Of a DNA stretch of 58,616 nucleotides, positions 51,160 to 58,616 are shown piece by piece; the stretch's first letter is position 1, and every line of letters starts with the position of its first letter. Under the pieces are notes generated by a model, which had not been told where the DNA came from, searched no databases, and saw only the letters and a list, made by a program, of their open reading frames with translations. Where the stretch lies: the NCBI GenBank assembly GCA_022820995.1, contig JAJEEM010000055.1, positions 1 through 58,616 of the forward strand. Direction: 5' to 3'. Origin of the DNA: Gemmatimonadota bacterium (lineage in GTDB: Bacteria > Gemmatimonadota > Gemmatimonadetes > Palauibacterales > Palauibacteraceae). The position numbers and the translations under genes are program-made.

Positions 51160-53067
51160 TCACCATGCGATGCCGTAGTCGTCGCCGTGGTGGCTCGAGC
51201 CACCCCAGAAGGCGTCGTTCTCCCAGTCGAAGAAGATCGCGTTGATCGGCCCCGACGTGCGTTCCGCGAAGGTCAGTTCGTACCCCATCGACTCCAGCGC
51301 GGAGCGGATCCAGGGCGGCGTCGCGTCCTGCAGGAGCATCCGCCCCGGACGCGTCTCGTGCTGGCCGAACGAACCGCGCATCTGGAAGCTGTTCATGTTC
51401 GGCGCCTCGACCGCCTGCTGCACGTTCATCTCCCACTCGACCACGTTGAGGAAGAACTGGAGCAGATTCTGGTCCTGTCCGTCGCCGCCCTGGACCGCAA
51501 AGGAGAGGAAGGGACGGCCGTCCTTGAGCGCCATGCCCGGCGTGAGCGTCGCGCGCGGGCGCTTTCCGGGTTCGATCACGTTGTACGGGTTGTCCGCCTC
51601 GTCGAGGACGAAGCTCTGGGCCCGCTGCGAGAGCCCGATTCCGGTCTCCCCGGCGACGACGGCGGGGATCCAGCCGCCGGAGGGCGTGATGGAGACGACC
51701 CAGCCCTCGGCGTCCGCCGCCTGCACGGAGGTCGTGCCGAGATAGAAGTCCTCATCGAGCGTCGCGTGATCCTCCAGCGACAGTTCGACCCCCTGTTCCG
51801 TCGTGACGGCGGCCCGCGTCCCCCAGCGCTCGAGCAGGTCGGCGAAGGGGTTCTCCTCCCCCTGGAAGGGATAGGGATCGCCGGGCCCCGCGTTCGGATC
51901 GTTCCGGTCCCAGTCGATGGTCTCGAGCCGTGCCCTCGCGTAGTCCTTCGAGAGGAGCCCCTCGATCGGTTCCGCGGGCGGGAAGTAGGGGTCCCCATAG
52001 TAGAAGTCGCGGTCGGCGAAGGAGAGGTTCATCACCTGATAGAGCGCGTGGAGGTAGTTCGCGCTGTTGTATCCCATGGCCTGGAGATCGAGTTGCTCGG
52101 CCATGTTGAGCGCCTGCAGCATCACGGGCCCCTGGACCCACGTCGTGAGCTTGTAGACGTCGATCCCCTTGTAATTCGCGGTGACGGGTTCCTCCAGGTA
52201 GACCTGCCAGTTCGCCATGTCCTCCATCGTGATGAGCGCGCCGGCCGCCTGCGCGCCCGCGACGAAGTCCGCCGCGATGTCGCCCCGGTAGAAGGCATCG
52301 TAGGCGGCCTGGATCGCCTCCTTGCGGCTGGCGCCGCCCGCCAGCGCCTCGGCCTCGGCCGCCACGAGGCGCTCGAGCGTCCGCTTGAGGCCGGGCTGCC
52401 GGAAGATCTCGCCCTCCCGCGGGCCCGGGTTCTCCGCGTCGTCCGGGTGGGTGAAGTAGACATCCATGGACGACGGCCACTGCCGAATGTCGTCCGCCGA
52501 ATTCCGGATGCGACGCGCCGCGTCCGCTTCGATCGGGTATCCGTCCGCCATCTCGATCGAGGGCTGAAGCACGTCGGCGAGGCTCAGCCGGCCCCATTCG
52601 GCGAGCATCGTCATGAGCCCGCCGGGCGTGCCGGGGGTCACGGCCGAGAGCGGGCCGACCTCGGGCGGGAAGTTCTCGTGTCCCTCCGCGCGATAGTGGC
52701 CGGGGGTCGCGCCGGTCGGCGCCACGCCCAGCGCGTTGACGCCGATGACGCGCCGTTCTCCCGGATGATAGACGAGCGCCTGCGTCTCGCCTCCCCAGGA
52801 GAGCACATCCCACATGGTGGAGGTCGCGGCGAGCATGGCGGCCGCCGCGTCCACCGCGTTTCCGCCCTGGTGGAACATGCGCGCGCCGGCGGTGGCGCCG
52901 AGCGGCTTGCCGGTGATCGCCATCCAGTGGCGCCCGTGCAGGACCGGCTTGGCCGTGCGCTGGGCCTCGACGACCGGGGGCAGAGCGAGGAGCAGCAGGG
53001 CCGCGAGCGCGACGCGGGGCGCCGGGACGTTGCGGCGGGAACGGGAGCCGAGAGCGACAGACATCAT
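51160..53067 (-). CDS. Gamma-glutamyltransferase family protein (Ntn hydrolase)
   Basis: 635 residues with a signal peptide (LAALLLLALPPVVEAQ), so periplasmic. N-terminal half has the GGT features HQGGNAVDAAAAMLAATS and SWGGETQALVY. Autoprocessing would occur before T445 in LGTTSVQAAD, equivalent to the catalytic threonine, yielding large and small subunits. The small subunit has GLSQRAQSF and LTPGMALKDGRPFLSF. Family members split gamma-glutamyl bonds in glutathione or hydrolyse cephalosporins; here the exact substrate is open. Confidence 0.92.
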   Translation of the reverse strand: MMSVALGSRSRRNVPAPRVALAALLLLALPPVVEAQRTAKPVLHGRHWMAITGKPLGATAGARMFHQGGNAVDAAAAMLAATSTMWDVLSWGGETQALVYHPGERRVIGVNALGVAPTGATPGHYRAEGHENFPPEVGPLSAVTPGTPGGLMTMLAEWGRLSLADVLQPSIEMADGYPIEADAARRIRNSADDIRQWPSSMDVYFTHPDDAENPGPREGEIFRQPGLKRTLERLVAAEAEALAGGASRKEAIQAAYDAFYRGDIAADFVAGAQAAGALITMEDMANWQVYLEEPVTANYKGIDVYKLTTWVQGPVMLQALNMAEQLDLQAMGYNSANYLHALYQVMNLSFADRDFYYGDPYFPPAEPIEGLLSKDYARARLETIDWDRNDPNAGPGDPYPFQGEENPFADLLERWGTRAAVTTEQGVELSLEDHATLDEDFYLGTTSVQAADAEGWVVSITPSGGWIPAVVAGETGIGLSQRAQSFVLDEADNPYNVIEPGKRPRATLTPGMALKDGRPFLSFAVQGGDGQDQNLLQFFLNVVEWEMNVQQAVEAPNMNSFQMRGSFGQHETRPGRMLLQDATPPWIRSALESMGYELTFAERTSGPINAIFFDWENDAFWGGSSHHGDDYGIAW

Positions 53068-53147
53068 GGAATCCTCCGGGTAGGAACCGAGCGAGCCGAC
53101 AGCCGAATATGGACCCCGCCACGCACGCGGCGAAAGCCGGGCCGAAG

Positions 53148-54368
53148 CTATCGCCGGCGGCGGATTCCGCGTCTCAGGGCCGTGGGCTCGGGGCGCGCGA
53201 CCTCCGGCTCCTCCGGGGGCGGCGGCTCCACTTCGGGTTCAAAGCCGGGGATGACGCGGCGCTCGATCGTATCGCCCAGGAGGCGTTCGATGGCTCTGAT
53301 CTCGACCCAGTCGCTCGCGGCCATGAGCGTGATCGCGTCGCCGGTGTCGTCGCCGCGCGCGGTGCGGCCGACGCGGTGCACGTAGTCTCGGGGGTCTTCG
53401 GGCACGTCGAAGTTCACGACGTGGCGGATGCCGCGGATGTCCAGACCTCTCGCGGCCACGTTGGTGGCGACGAGGACGCGGATCGAACCCTCGCGGAAAC
53501 GGCGCAGCGCCTTGTCGCGCTGGTCCTGGTGCTTGCCGCCGTGCAGCCCCGCCACCGCGACGCCGTGCGACCGCAGATAGTCGGCGAGGTAGGTCGCCGT
53601 GACCCGCGTGCGCGTGAAGACGAGCACCTGTCCCTCCGGCCACTTGCCGAGCAGGTGGTGCAGGAGAGCGTGCTTCTGCGACCAGTCCACCGGATGGAGA
53701 ACCTGCCGGATGCCCTCCGCCGCGGTCTCCCGACCCACCTGTACCTCTTCCGGGTCCGTCATCAGCTGATGGGCGAGCCACCGAACGCCATCGGGCATCG
53801 TGGCCGAGAAGAGGAGCGTCTGCCGGTCGTCCGGCGTGTGGCGAACGATCTCCTTCACATCGTCGATGAACCCCATGTCGAGCATGCGGTCGGCTTCGTC
53901 GAGCACGAGGACCTCGACGCGGGACAGGTCCGCGTTCCCGCGCTTGATGTGGTCGAGCAACCGGCCCGGCGTGGCGACGAGCACGTCGCACCCGAACGAT
54001 AGTTCCGCCTTCTCGGGCCCGAGCGGGGTGCCGCCGTGGACGACGACGGACTCGATGGAGGACACTGCGCCGTATGTCGTGACCGCCGCCCCGACCTGCT
54101 GCGCCAGTTCGCGTGTCGGCGTGATGACGAGGCCCCGCGGGGCGGTGGACGGCTCCGTGGCCGCAAGCCGCTGCACGGCCGGGAGGGTGAAGGCCGCCGT
54201 CTTGCCGGTGCCCGTGTGGGCAGTGCCGAGAACATCGTGGCCGGCGAGGATGGCGGGGATCGCCTGGCGCTGGATCCCGGTGGGCTCGACGTAGCCCGCC
54301 CTCGCCACCGTCTCGACGAGATCGGGGGAGAGGCCGAGTTCGGCGAAGGGGTGCCCTTCGTCACTCAT
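53148..54368 (-). CDS. DEAD-box RNA helicase, RhlE-like
   Basis: 406 residues with all core motifs: Q-motif region (GYVEPTGIQRQAIPAIL), I AHTGTGKT, Ia PTRELA, II VLDEADRMLD, III SAT, IV VLVFTRTR, V ARGLDI and VI HRVGRTAR. The C-terminal tail is proline/glutamate-rich then basic (RRGIRRRR). ATP-dependent RNA unwinding, for instance in ribosome assembly or RNA decay. ATG overlaps the lysA stop by 4 nt (ATGA). Confidence 0.94.
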   Translation of the reverse strand: MSDEGHPFAELGLSPDLVETVARAGYVEPTGIQRQAIPAILAGHDVLGTAHTGTGKTAAFTLPAVQRLAATEPSTAPRGLVITPTRELAQQVGAAVTTYGAVSSIESVVVHGGTPLGPEKAELSFGCDVLVATPGRLLDHIKRGNADLSRVEVLVLDEADRMLDMGFIDDVKEIVRHTPDDRQTLLFSATMPDGVRWLAHQLMTDPEEVQVGRETAAEGIRQVLHPVDWSQKHALLHHLLGKWPEGQVLVFTRTRVTATYLADYLRSHGVAVAGLHGGKHQDQRDKALRRFREGSIRVLVATNVAARGLDIRGIRHVVNFDVPEDPRDYVHRVGRTARGDDTGDAITLMAASDWVEIRAIERLLGDTIERRVIPGFEPEVEPPPPEEPEVARPEPTALRRGIRRRR

Positions 54369-55714
54369 GTGCGTACCGCCTCCCGGGTCGCGGGGCGCAG
54401 CGGGCCGACCGCCGGGCCGCCGAGTGACAGGTCGCACGCCAGGAGGTCGTCGTCCGTCTCGCGGCGAACCACCTCCCGCGCCCTGCCGGCCCGCACGAAG
54501 ACCACGGCGGGGCGTCCGACCCCGTTGTACCGGCTCGACATCGCGAACACGTAGGCGCCCGTGCCGGGGATGGCGAGCACGTCGCCCACGGCCGTGTCGC
54601 CGGGCAGCGTCGCCGCCGGCGCGATCACGTCGCCCGACTCGCAGTGCCTTCCCACGACGCGAAACGACCGCTCGGCTTCGCCGCGCCCGCGCGACGCGTT
54701 CAGCACCTCGTAGCTCGCCCCGTACAGCGACGGGCGCGGATTGTCGGAAAGCCCGCCGTCCACGGCCAGTGCCTCCTCCGCCCCTTCGAGACGCTTCCGC
54801 GCGTGAACCGTGTAGAGGGTGAGACCGGCATTCGCGATCACGGACCGGCCCGGTTCGACGATGAGCCGATAGGCGCCAAGCCGCGCCTCCGCCCCGGATC
54901 GGTGCAGACCGGCCTCCAGCGCCCCGGCGTACTCCCGGGGCGAGGGCACCTCTTCCCCGGCGCGATAGGGCGCCGCGAGCCCTCCCCCGAGATCCAGGTC
55001 GACCGTCTCCGGAAAACAGAGCCGCAGCGGCGTCACGAAACCCACCGCCGCCTCCGCGACCCGGGAGAAGAGCGCGGGATCCCGAATCTGGCTGCCCGCG
55101 TGGATGTGGACCCCGGCAAGGCGCCATTCCCCCGCGGCCGCGATCCGGCGCGCGACGGACGCCGCGACGGACGGCGACATCCCGAAATGCGTGCCCGGCC
55201 CCACGGTTCGCACCTTCTCGTGGGTCTCCGGGGTCAGATCCACGTTCAGTCGCAGGAGCAGGTCGGGACGATGGTCGGCGCCGGTCGCGGCCGCGGCTTT
55301 CCGCAGGTCATCGACCTCGTCCGGATGGTCGATGACGACCCGCCCCACGCCGTACGCGATGGCTCGTTCCAACTCGGCAGCCGACTTCGCATTCCCGTGG
55401 AGGATGACGTTCCGCCCCGGAAAGCCGGCTCGCCGCACGAGTTCGAGTTCCCCGCCGGAGACGACGTCCACCAGCCAGCCCTCCCGGGCCAGGAGCCGCA
55501 CGAGGGCCCCGCACAGGAAGGCCTTGCCGGCATACGTCAGTCCGGCGTCCGTTCCGAAAGCGGCGCGAAAGCGGGCGAGGCGATCCTCCAGGTGGCCTTC
55601 GTCGACGACGACCAGGGGCGTCCCGAACCGGGCGGCGAGTTCCGTCAGGGCCACGCCGCCGACACGCCCGCGTCCGTCGTTCTCCGTCCACGAGACGGGC
55701 AGGACGTGCTTCAC
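54365..55714 (-). CDS. lysA: Diaminopimelate decarboxylase
   Basis: 449 residues. PLP fold-III decarboxylase: Schiff-base lysine K64 in YAGKAFLC, HIHAGSQI, the glycine loop DLGGGLAAPY, EPGRSVIANAG and the active-site cysteine in GRHCESGDV, with Y in GTGAYVFAMSS. Converts meso-diaminopimelate to L-lysine. GTG start overlaps the antiporter stop by 4 nt (GTGA). The substrate arm residues fit LysA rather than ornithine decarboxylases. Confidence 0.94.
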   Translation of the reverse strand: MKHVLPVSWTENDGRGRVGGVALTELAARFGTPLVVVDEGHLEDRLARFRAAFGTDAGLTYAGKAFLCGALVRLLAREGWLVDVVSGGELELVRRAGFPGRNVILHGNAKSAAELERAIAYGVGRVVIDHPDEVDDLRKAAAATGADHRPDLLLRLNVDLTPETHEKVRTVGPGTHFGMSPSVAASVARRIAAAGEWRLAGVHIHAGSQIRDPALFSRVAEAAVGFVTPLRLCFPETVDLDLGGGLAAPYRAGEEVPSPREYAGALEAGLHRSGAEARLGAYRLIVEPGRSVIANAGLTLYTVHARKRLEGAEEALAVDGGLSDNPRPSLYGASYEVLNASRGRGEAERSFRVVGRHCESGDVIAPAATLPGDTAVGDVLAIPGTGAYVFAMSSRYNGVGRPAVVFVRAGRAREVVRRETDDDLLACDLSLGGPAVGPLRPATREAVRT

Positions 55715-57147
55715 ATCATCGTCCCGACGACGGCGAAGCCCGCGGTCGCGATCCCTCCCGCGACGAGCGCATAGGGAATCTGCGTGCGGACGTGCTCGAT
55801 GTGATCCGTGGCCGACGCGAGGGAGGCGATGATCGTCGTATCGCTGATCGGGCTGCAATGGTCGCCGAAGATGCCGCCCGACAGCACCGCCGCCACGAAC
55901 GGCGCGGGCGGCAGCCCCAGGGCGTTCGCGAGCGGGATGGCCACCGCGAGCATGATCGCGAACGTCCCCCAACTGCTCCCGGTGGCGAAGGCGATCCCGC
56001 CCGTGACGACGAACACCAGCGGCAACAGCGCCATGAGCGGGAAAGCGTCTCCGATGATGCCCGCCGCATAGAGACCCGTCCCCAGCGACCTCGTCACGTC
56101 CCCGAGCGACAGCGCGAGCCAGAGCACGACCGCCATCCCGGTGAGCGCCCCCGCCCCCTTCAGCCCGACTCGGCTCAGCCTCTCCAGATTGAGGGAGCGC
56201 TGGGCGAGCGCGAGGACCCAGGCAAGCCCCAGACCGACGATCACGGCCCACAACACGCTCGTCGAGCCCGAACCCTCCCTGATGTCGCCGCCACCCGTCA
56301 CCCACATGAACACGGGCATGGACACGACCATGGCCGCGATCGGGATGAGCATGTTGCGAGGCTTGAGGACGACCCCCTCGGCGGGCGGCGGCGCGATTTC
56401 CTCCGGGTCCGCGAGCGCCACGGCGTGATCCCAGTGGAGACGCCCGTTCCGCGTCCGCGCCTCGGCCTTCCTCATCGGGCCCCAGTTCCAGCCGCGGAAG
56501 GCCGTGAGGCCCGCGAGCACGAGGGCCGCGACGGCATAGAGGTTGAGCGGAATCGCGACGAGAAAGACGCCGAGCGGGTTGGCCACGCCCTGCTCCGCCA
56601 GGATCCCGAGAACCAGCGCCCCCCACGCGTTGAACGGGATGAGGATGCAGACGGGCGCCGAGGTCGAGTCCACGATGTAGGCCAGCTTCTCCCGCGAGAT
56701 CCGGAAGCGGTCGAAGAGGGGCCGGGACACGGAGCCCGCGACGAGGATCGTGAGATTCGATTCGATGAAGACGACGATCCCGATCAGCCAGGCCATGATC
56801 TGCGCGCGCCGGGCGTTCGTCACCCACCGGGCCTCCTCGACCCAGCGCACGAAGCCCCGCATGCCGCCGTTCGCCTCCACCGTGGCGATGAGGGCGCCGA
56901 TGAGGAACGTGAAGACGATGACCCGCGCGTTGCCCGCGTCGCCGAGCACGCCGATCGCGCCGTCGATCGCCCCTGCCGCGCCCGCGGCGGGATTCCAGCC
57001 GGCGATAATCGTGTGTCCGAGCCAGATGCCGGCCGCCAGGGAGAGGAAGACCTGGCGCGTATAGATCGCGAGGCCGATGGCCAGCAACGGGGGGAGAAGT
57101 GAGGCGAAGCCGTACGTACCGACTTCCTGCAGAGCGATTTCGGCCAT
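55711..57147 (-). CDS. Na+/H+ antiporter, NhaC family
   Basis: 478 residues with about 11-12 membrane segments. The family hallmark GIFGDHCSPISDTTIIASLAS is near the C-terminus and an internal counterpart (LVAGSVSRPLFDRFRIS; SAPVCILIPFNAWG) earlier. Exchanges sodium for protons, or a related antiport such as malate/lactate. ATG (MAEIALQEVG) gives an N-terminal amphipathic lead; 14 nt after the glycosylase stop. It heads the coupled trio nhaC-lysA-rhlE-like. Confidence 0.9.
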   Translation of the reverse strand: MAEIALQEVGTYGFASLLPPLLAIGLAIYTRQVFLSLAAGIWLGHTIIAGWNPAAGAAGAIDGAIGVLGDAGNARVIVFTFLIGALIATVEANGGMRGFVRWVEEARWVTNARRAQIMAWLIGIVVFIESNLTILVAGSVSRPLFDRFRISREKLAYIVDSTSAPVCILIPFNAWGALVLGILAEQGVANPLGVFLVAIPLNLYAVAALVLAGLTAFRGWNWGPMRKAEARTRNGRLHWDHAVALADPEEIAPPPAEGVVLKPRNMLIPIAAMVVSMPVFMWVTGGGDIREGSGSTSVLWAVIVGLGLAWVLALAQRSLNLERLSRVGLKGAGALTGMAVVLWLALSLGDVTRSLGTGLYAAGIIGDAFPLMALLPLVFVVTGGIAFATGSSWGTFAIMLAVAIPLANALGLPPAPFVAAVLSGGIFGDHCSPISDTTIIASLASATDHIEHVRTQIPYALVAGGIATAGFAVVGTMM

Positions 57148-57161
57148 TCACGTCCTCCCTC

Positions 57162-57692
57162 TCAGCGCTTCGAGACCCAGCGGCTCCGTCGATCGTAAAA
57201 CCTGAGGGGTTGGTCCGCCGCGCGCGAGATCCCGATCCGCGTCGTCACCTGCACGGCGGCTTCCGGGACGGACTCTCCCCAATGCAGGGAGAGCGGAGGT
57301 TGGTCGAGCCGATGCCCCTGCATCTCGGGGCCTACTCCGAGCGCCTGGGTGAGCCGGGCCGGGCCGTTGGTGAGTTCGGCGCGGCCGCGGCGGCGGCGCA
57401 TGACATCGAGACCCTCGGTTGGCTCCACGGCTCGCAGGAGGACGCCGGCCGGGAAGTCTTCCGGTCCCGTGACCACGTTCAGGAGCCAGTGGATGCCGTA
57501 GTTGCGGTGGATGTACGCGGTCCCCGGAGGTCCGAACAGCGGGGCGTTGCGCGCGGTGCGGCCGATCCGCTCGGCCGCGTGGCAGGCGTCGTCTTCGGGT
57601 CCGGTGTAGGCTTCCGTCTCGACGATCCGGCCGACCGTCCGCTCGCCGGCGCAGTCGGAGCGCACCGTGCAGCCGAGCAGCGCCCGGGCCAC
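57162..57692 (-). CDS. DNA-3-methyladenine glycosylase (MPG/AAG type)
   Basis: 176 residues from GTG 57692. Base-excision repair enzyme removing alkylated purines. Motifs: GRIVETEAYTGPEDDACHA (catalytic glutamate), GPPGTAYIHRNYGIHWLLNVVTG, GVLLRAVEP and ELTNGPARLTQALG. Oddly, conserved N-terminal sequence continues upstream in frame (FLSRPAVE just before VARALLG), so the real protein probably starts further up, but no ATG, GTG or TTG is found there before the overlap with the next gene; a CTG near 57769 is possible. Confidence 0.88.
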   Translation of the reverse strand: MARALLGCTVRSDCAGERTVGRIVETEAYTGPEDDACHAAERIGRTARNAPLFGPPGTAYIHRNYGIHWLLNVVTGPEDFPAGVLLRAVEPTEGLDVMRRRRGRAELTNGPARLTQALGVGPEMQGHRLDQPPLSLHWGESVPEAAVQVTTRIGISRAADQPLRFYDRRSRWVSKR

Positions 57693-57763
57693 CTCGACGG
57701 CGGGGCGAGAAAGAAAGTCGGCGTCGATCGGTTCGGATCCGACGCCCGGACCGGCCGCGCCGT

Positions 57764-58616
57764 TCAGTTCTCCATCTCTGCGCGCCGGGCTTCGCGAACC
57801 ACTTTCGCCCGGCCTTCCGAGAGCACTTCGGTCAGGCGCCCCGGCTCGGAGTCGATGACCTCGAACACGCGGTCGCCGAAGTGGTCGAAGAGCACCTCCG
57901 CGGTCCGCTTCCCTACGCCCGCATAGTTGCGGACCATGTGCCCGATGGGCCCTCCGGCCGGCTTCGCGGCCGGCCTCGCGGTTCCGGCCGCCGCCTTGCC
58001 GGCCCCTCCGGCCTTGCCAGCCTTTCCGGCCTTGCCGGCCGCGGGCCTGTCGCGAGTCGGAACGTCCTCGCGCTTCGCGTCTTTTCCGGCTTCTCCCCCG
58101 GCCGGCGCCTCATCGGCGACGGGGCCGATACGAGGCGCTCCCGCCTTCTTGGCGGCACCCGGCGCAGCCGTCCGACCCCGGGACCCCGACCGGTAGCGTC
58201 CGAGCGTTCGCCGGGAAGGCGCCGTCTCCCGGGCGCCCGGCTGGCTGTCCCGGGTTTCCGGTTCGCGCTTCGGCGCGGACGCCGCGGGCTCTCTCTTCGG
58301 CGTCGCCTGTTCGCGCTTCGGCTCCGCCGCCCGCTCCCGCTGTTCGCGCGCTTTCGGCTGGCCGCGGCGCTCGGCGGACCTGCCGCCTCGCCGATCCGCC
58401 CGGCCTTGATCCGGCCGACCCTGGTCCGCCCGACCTTTCGCGGTCGTCTTCGCGCCCCGCGCGCCGGACGGGTCCCTGCCGCCCCGTTCGGGCCGAGCGG
58501 GCTCCGCCTTCCGCTGCCGAGCCGGCTTTTTCCGCTGACCCGCCGCGTCCGCACCGGTCGCCCGGGACGGTGGCGCACGCCGGGGCGCCGGCTTGCTCCG
58601 GGGCGCCGGTTCGGTC
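57764..58616 (-). CDS. C-terminal part of a protein with basic disordered region and helix-hairpin-helix end
   Basis: The frame is open from the right edge to TGA at 57766-57764, 283 residues visible. About the first 225 are lysine/arginine/alanine/proline/glycine-rich low complexity with short repeats (KAGKAGKAG, PKREP), predicted disordered. The last 55 form a helix-hairpin-helix-like domain: NYAGVGKRTAEVLFDHFGDR, then LTEVLSEGRAKVVREARR, similar to DNA-binding HhH modules of repair helicases or nucleases. The N-terminal domain lies outside the window, so the protein cannot be named. A nucleic-acid-binding tail is the safest reading. Confidence 0.65.
   Translation of the reverse strand, partial: TEPAPRSKPAPRRAPPSRATGADAAGQRKKPARQRKAEPARPERGGRDPSGARGAKTTAKGRADQGRPDQGRADRRGGRSAERRGQPKAREQRERAAEPKREQATPKREPAASAPKREPETRDSQPGARETAPSRRTLGRYRSGSRGRTAAPGAAKKAGAPRIGPVADEAPAGGEAGKDAKREDVPTRDRPAAGKAGKAGKAGGAGKAAAGTARPAAKPAGGPIGHMVRNYAGVGKRTAEVLFDHFGDRVFEVIDSEPGRLTEVLSEGRAKVVREARRAEMEN

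Noticed and set aside
57990..58060. GCCGGCAAGG-like repeats, considered as a DNA repeat array
   Set aside because: They are in frame and encode the KAGKAG low-complexity stretch of the right-edge protein.

Overview
The window is GC-rich, densely packed bacterial DNA. The gene content points to Gemmatimonadota or a close relative: a VPS10/sortilin-type BNR repeat protein, a DUF5916 (CBM9-like plus beta-barrel) protein, a large exported S9 peptidase, a CRTAC1-type FG-GAP/ASPIC lipoprotein, paired M16 peptidases and many exported lipoproteins. This placement is inferred from gene content; there is no rRNA or other marker in the window to confirm it. Genes are mostly joined by 1-8 nt start/stop overlaps (ATGA, GTGA, TTGA, TGATG, GTGGCTGA), often with GTG or TTG starts.

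Left third. A long minus-strand run (about 12.1 kb down to 1) reads, in transcription order: rnpB (RNase P RNA), two M16 peptidases (one catalytic, one lacking HxxEH), a NUDIX hydrolase, an ECF sigma factor with its zinc-finger anti-sigma, holA, a SPOR-domain protein, mutS, a TonB-C-domain lipoprotein, ddl and a rhomboid protease cut by the left edge. Divergent from rnpB is a plus-strand trio: an exported beta-propeller protein, a 955-residue lipoprotein with Ig-like and TIG-like domains and an HExxH protease site, and an outer-membrane barrel.

Middle. On the minus strand follow the 1260-residue FG-GAP/ASPIC lipoprotein, the S9 peptidase and an exported NTF2-like protein. Then come tRNA-Arg(TCG) and a DUF454 protein (plus), a FitAB/VapBC-type toxin-antitoxin pair, and a homocysteine-related block (cystathionine beta-synthase, DUF5916 barrel, homocysteine S-methyltransferase, MBL-fold lipoprotein, VPS10/BNR protein). 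A second minus-strand block holds glutaryl-CoA dehydrogenase, two small membrane proteins, an isocitrate-dehydrogenase-type enzyme, an exported unknown, a 2-isopropylmalate/homocitrate synthase-like enzyme and a sugar nucleotidyltransferase.

Right third. A plus-strand run codes for a DUF1499 protein, a lipoprotein, a DUF445 membrane protein, SCO1 and CtaG (cytochrome oxidase assembly). Convergent to it are cutA, an acyl-CoA synthetase, a TPR protein behind a near-consensus promoter, a zinc-ribbon protein and folE. A plus-strand pair (94-residue protein plus a Tat-type amidase) follows, then minus-strand gamma-glutamyltransferase, RhlE-type helicase, lysA, NhaC antiporter, a 3-methyladenine glycosylase and, at the right edge, the C-terminus of a protein with a long basic disordered region and a helix-hairpin-helix end.

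The most striking non-coding signal is upstream of folE (about 48788-49009, minus). A promoter is followed by a roughly 145-nt structured element closed by an 18-bp two-part helix, then an intrinsic terminator, all before the folE ribosome binding site. The 3' strand of the closing helix can pair instead with the 5' arm of the terminator, which is the layout of a transcription-attenuating riboswitch. I do not recognise it as a known family.
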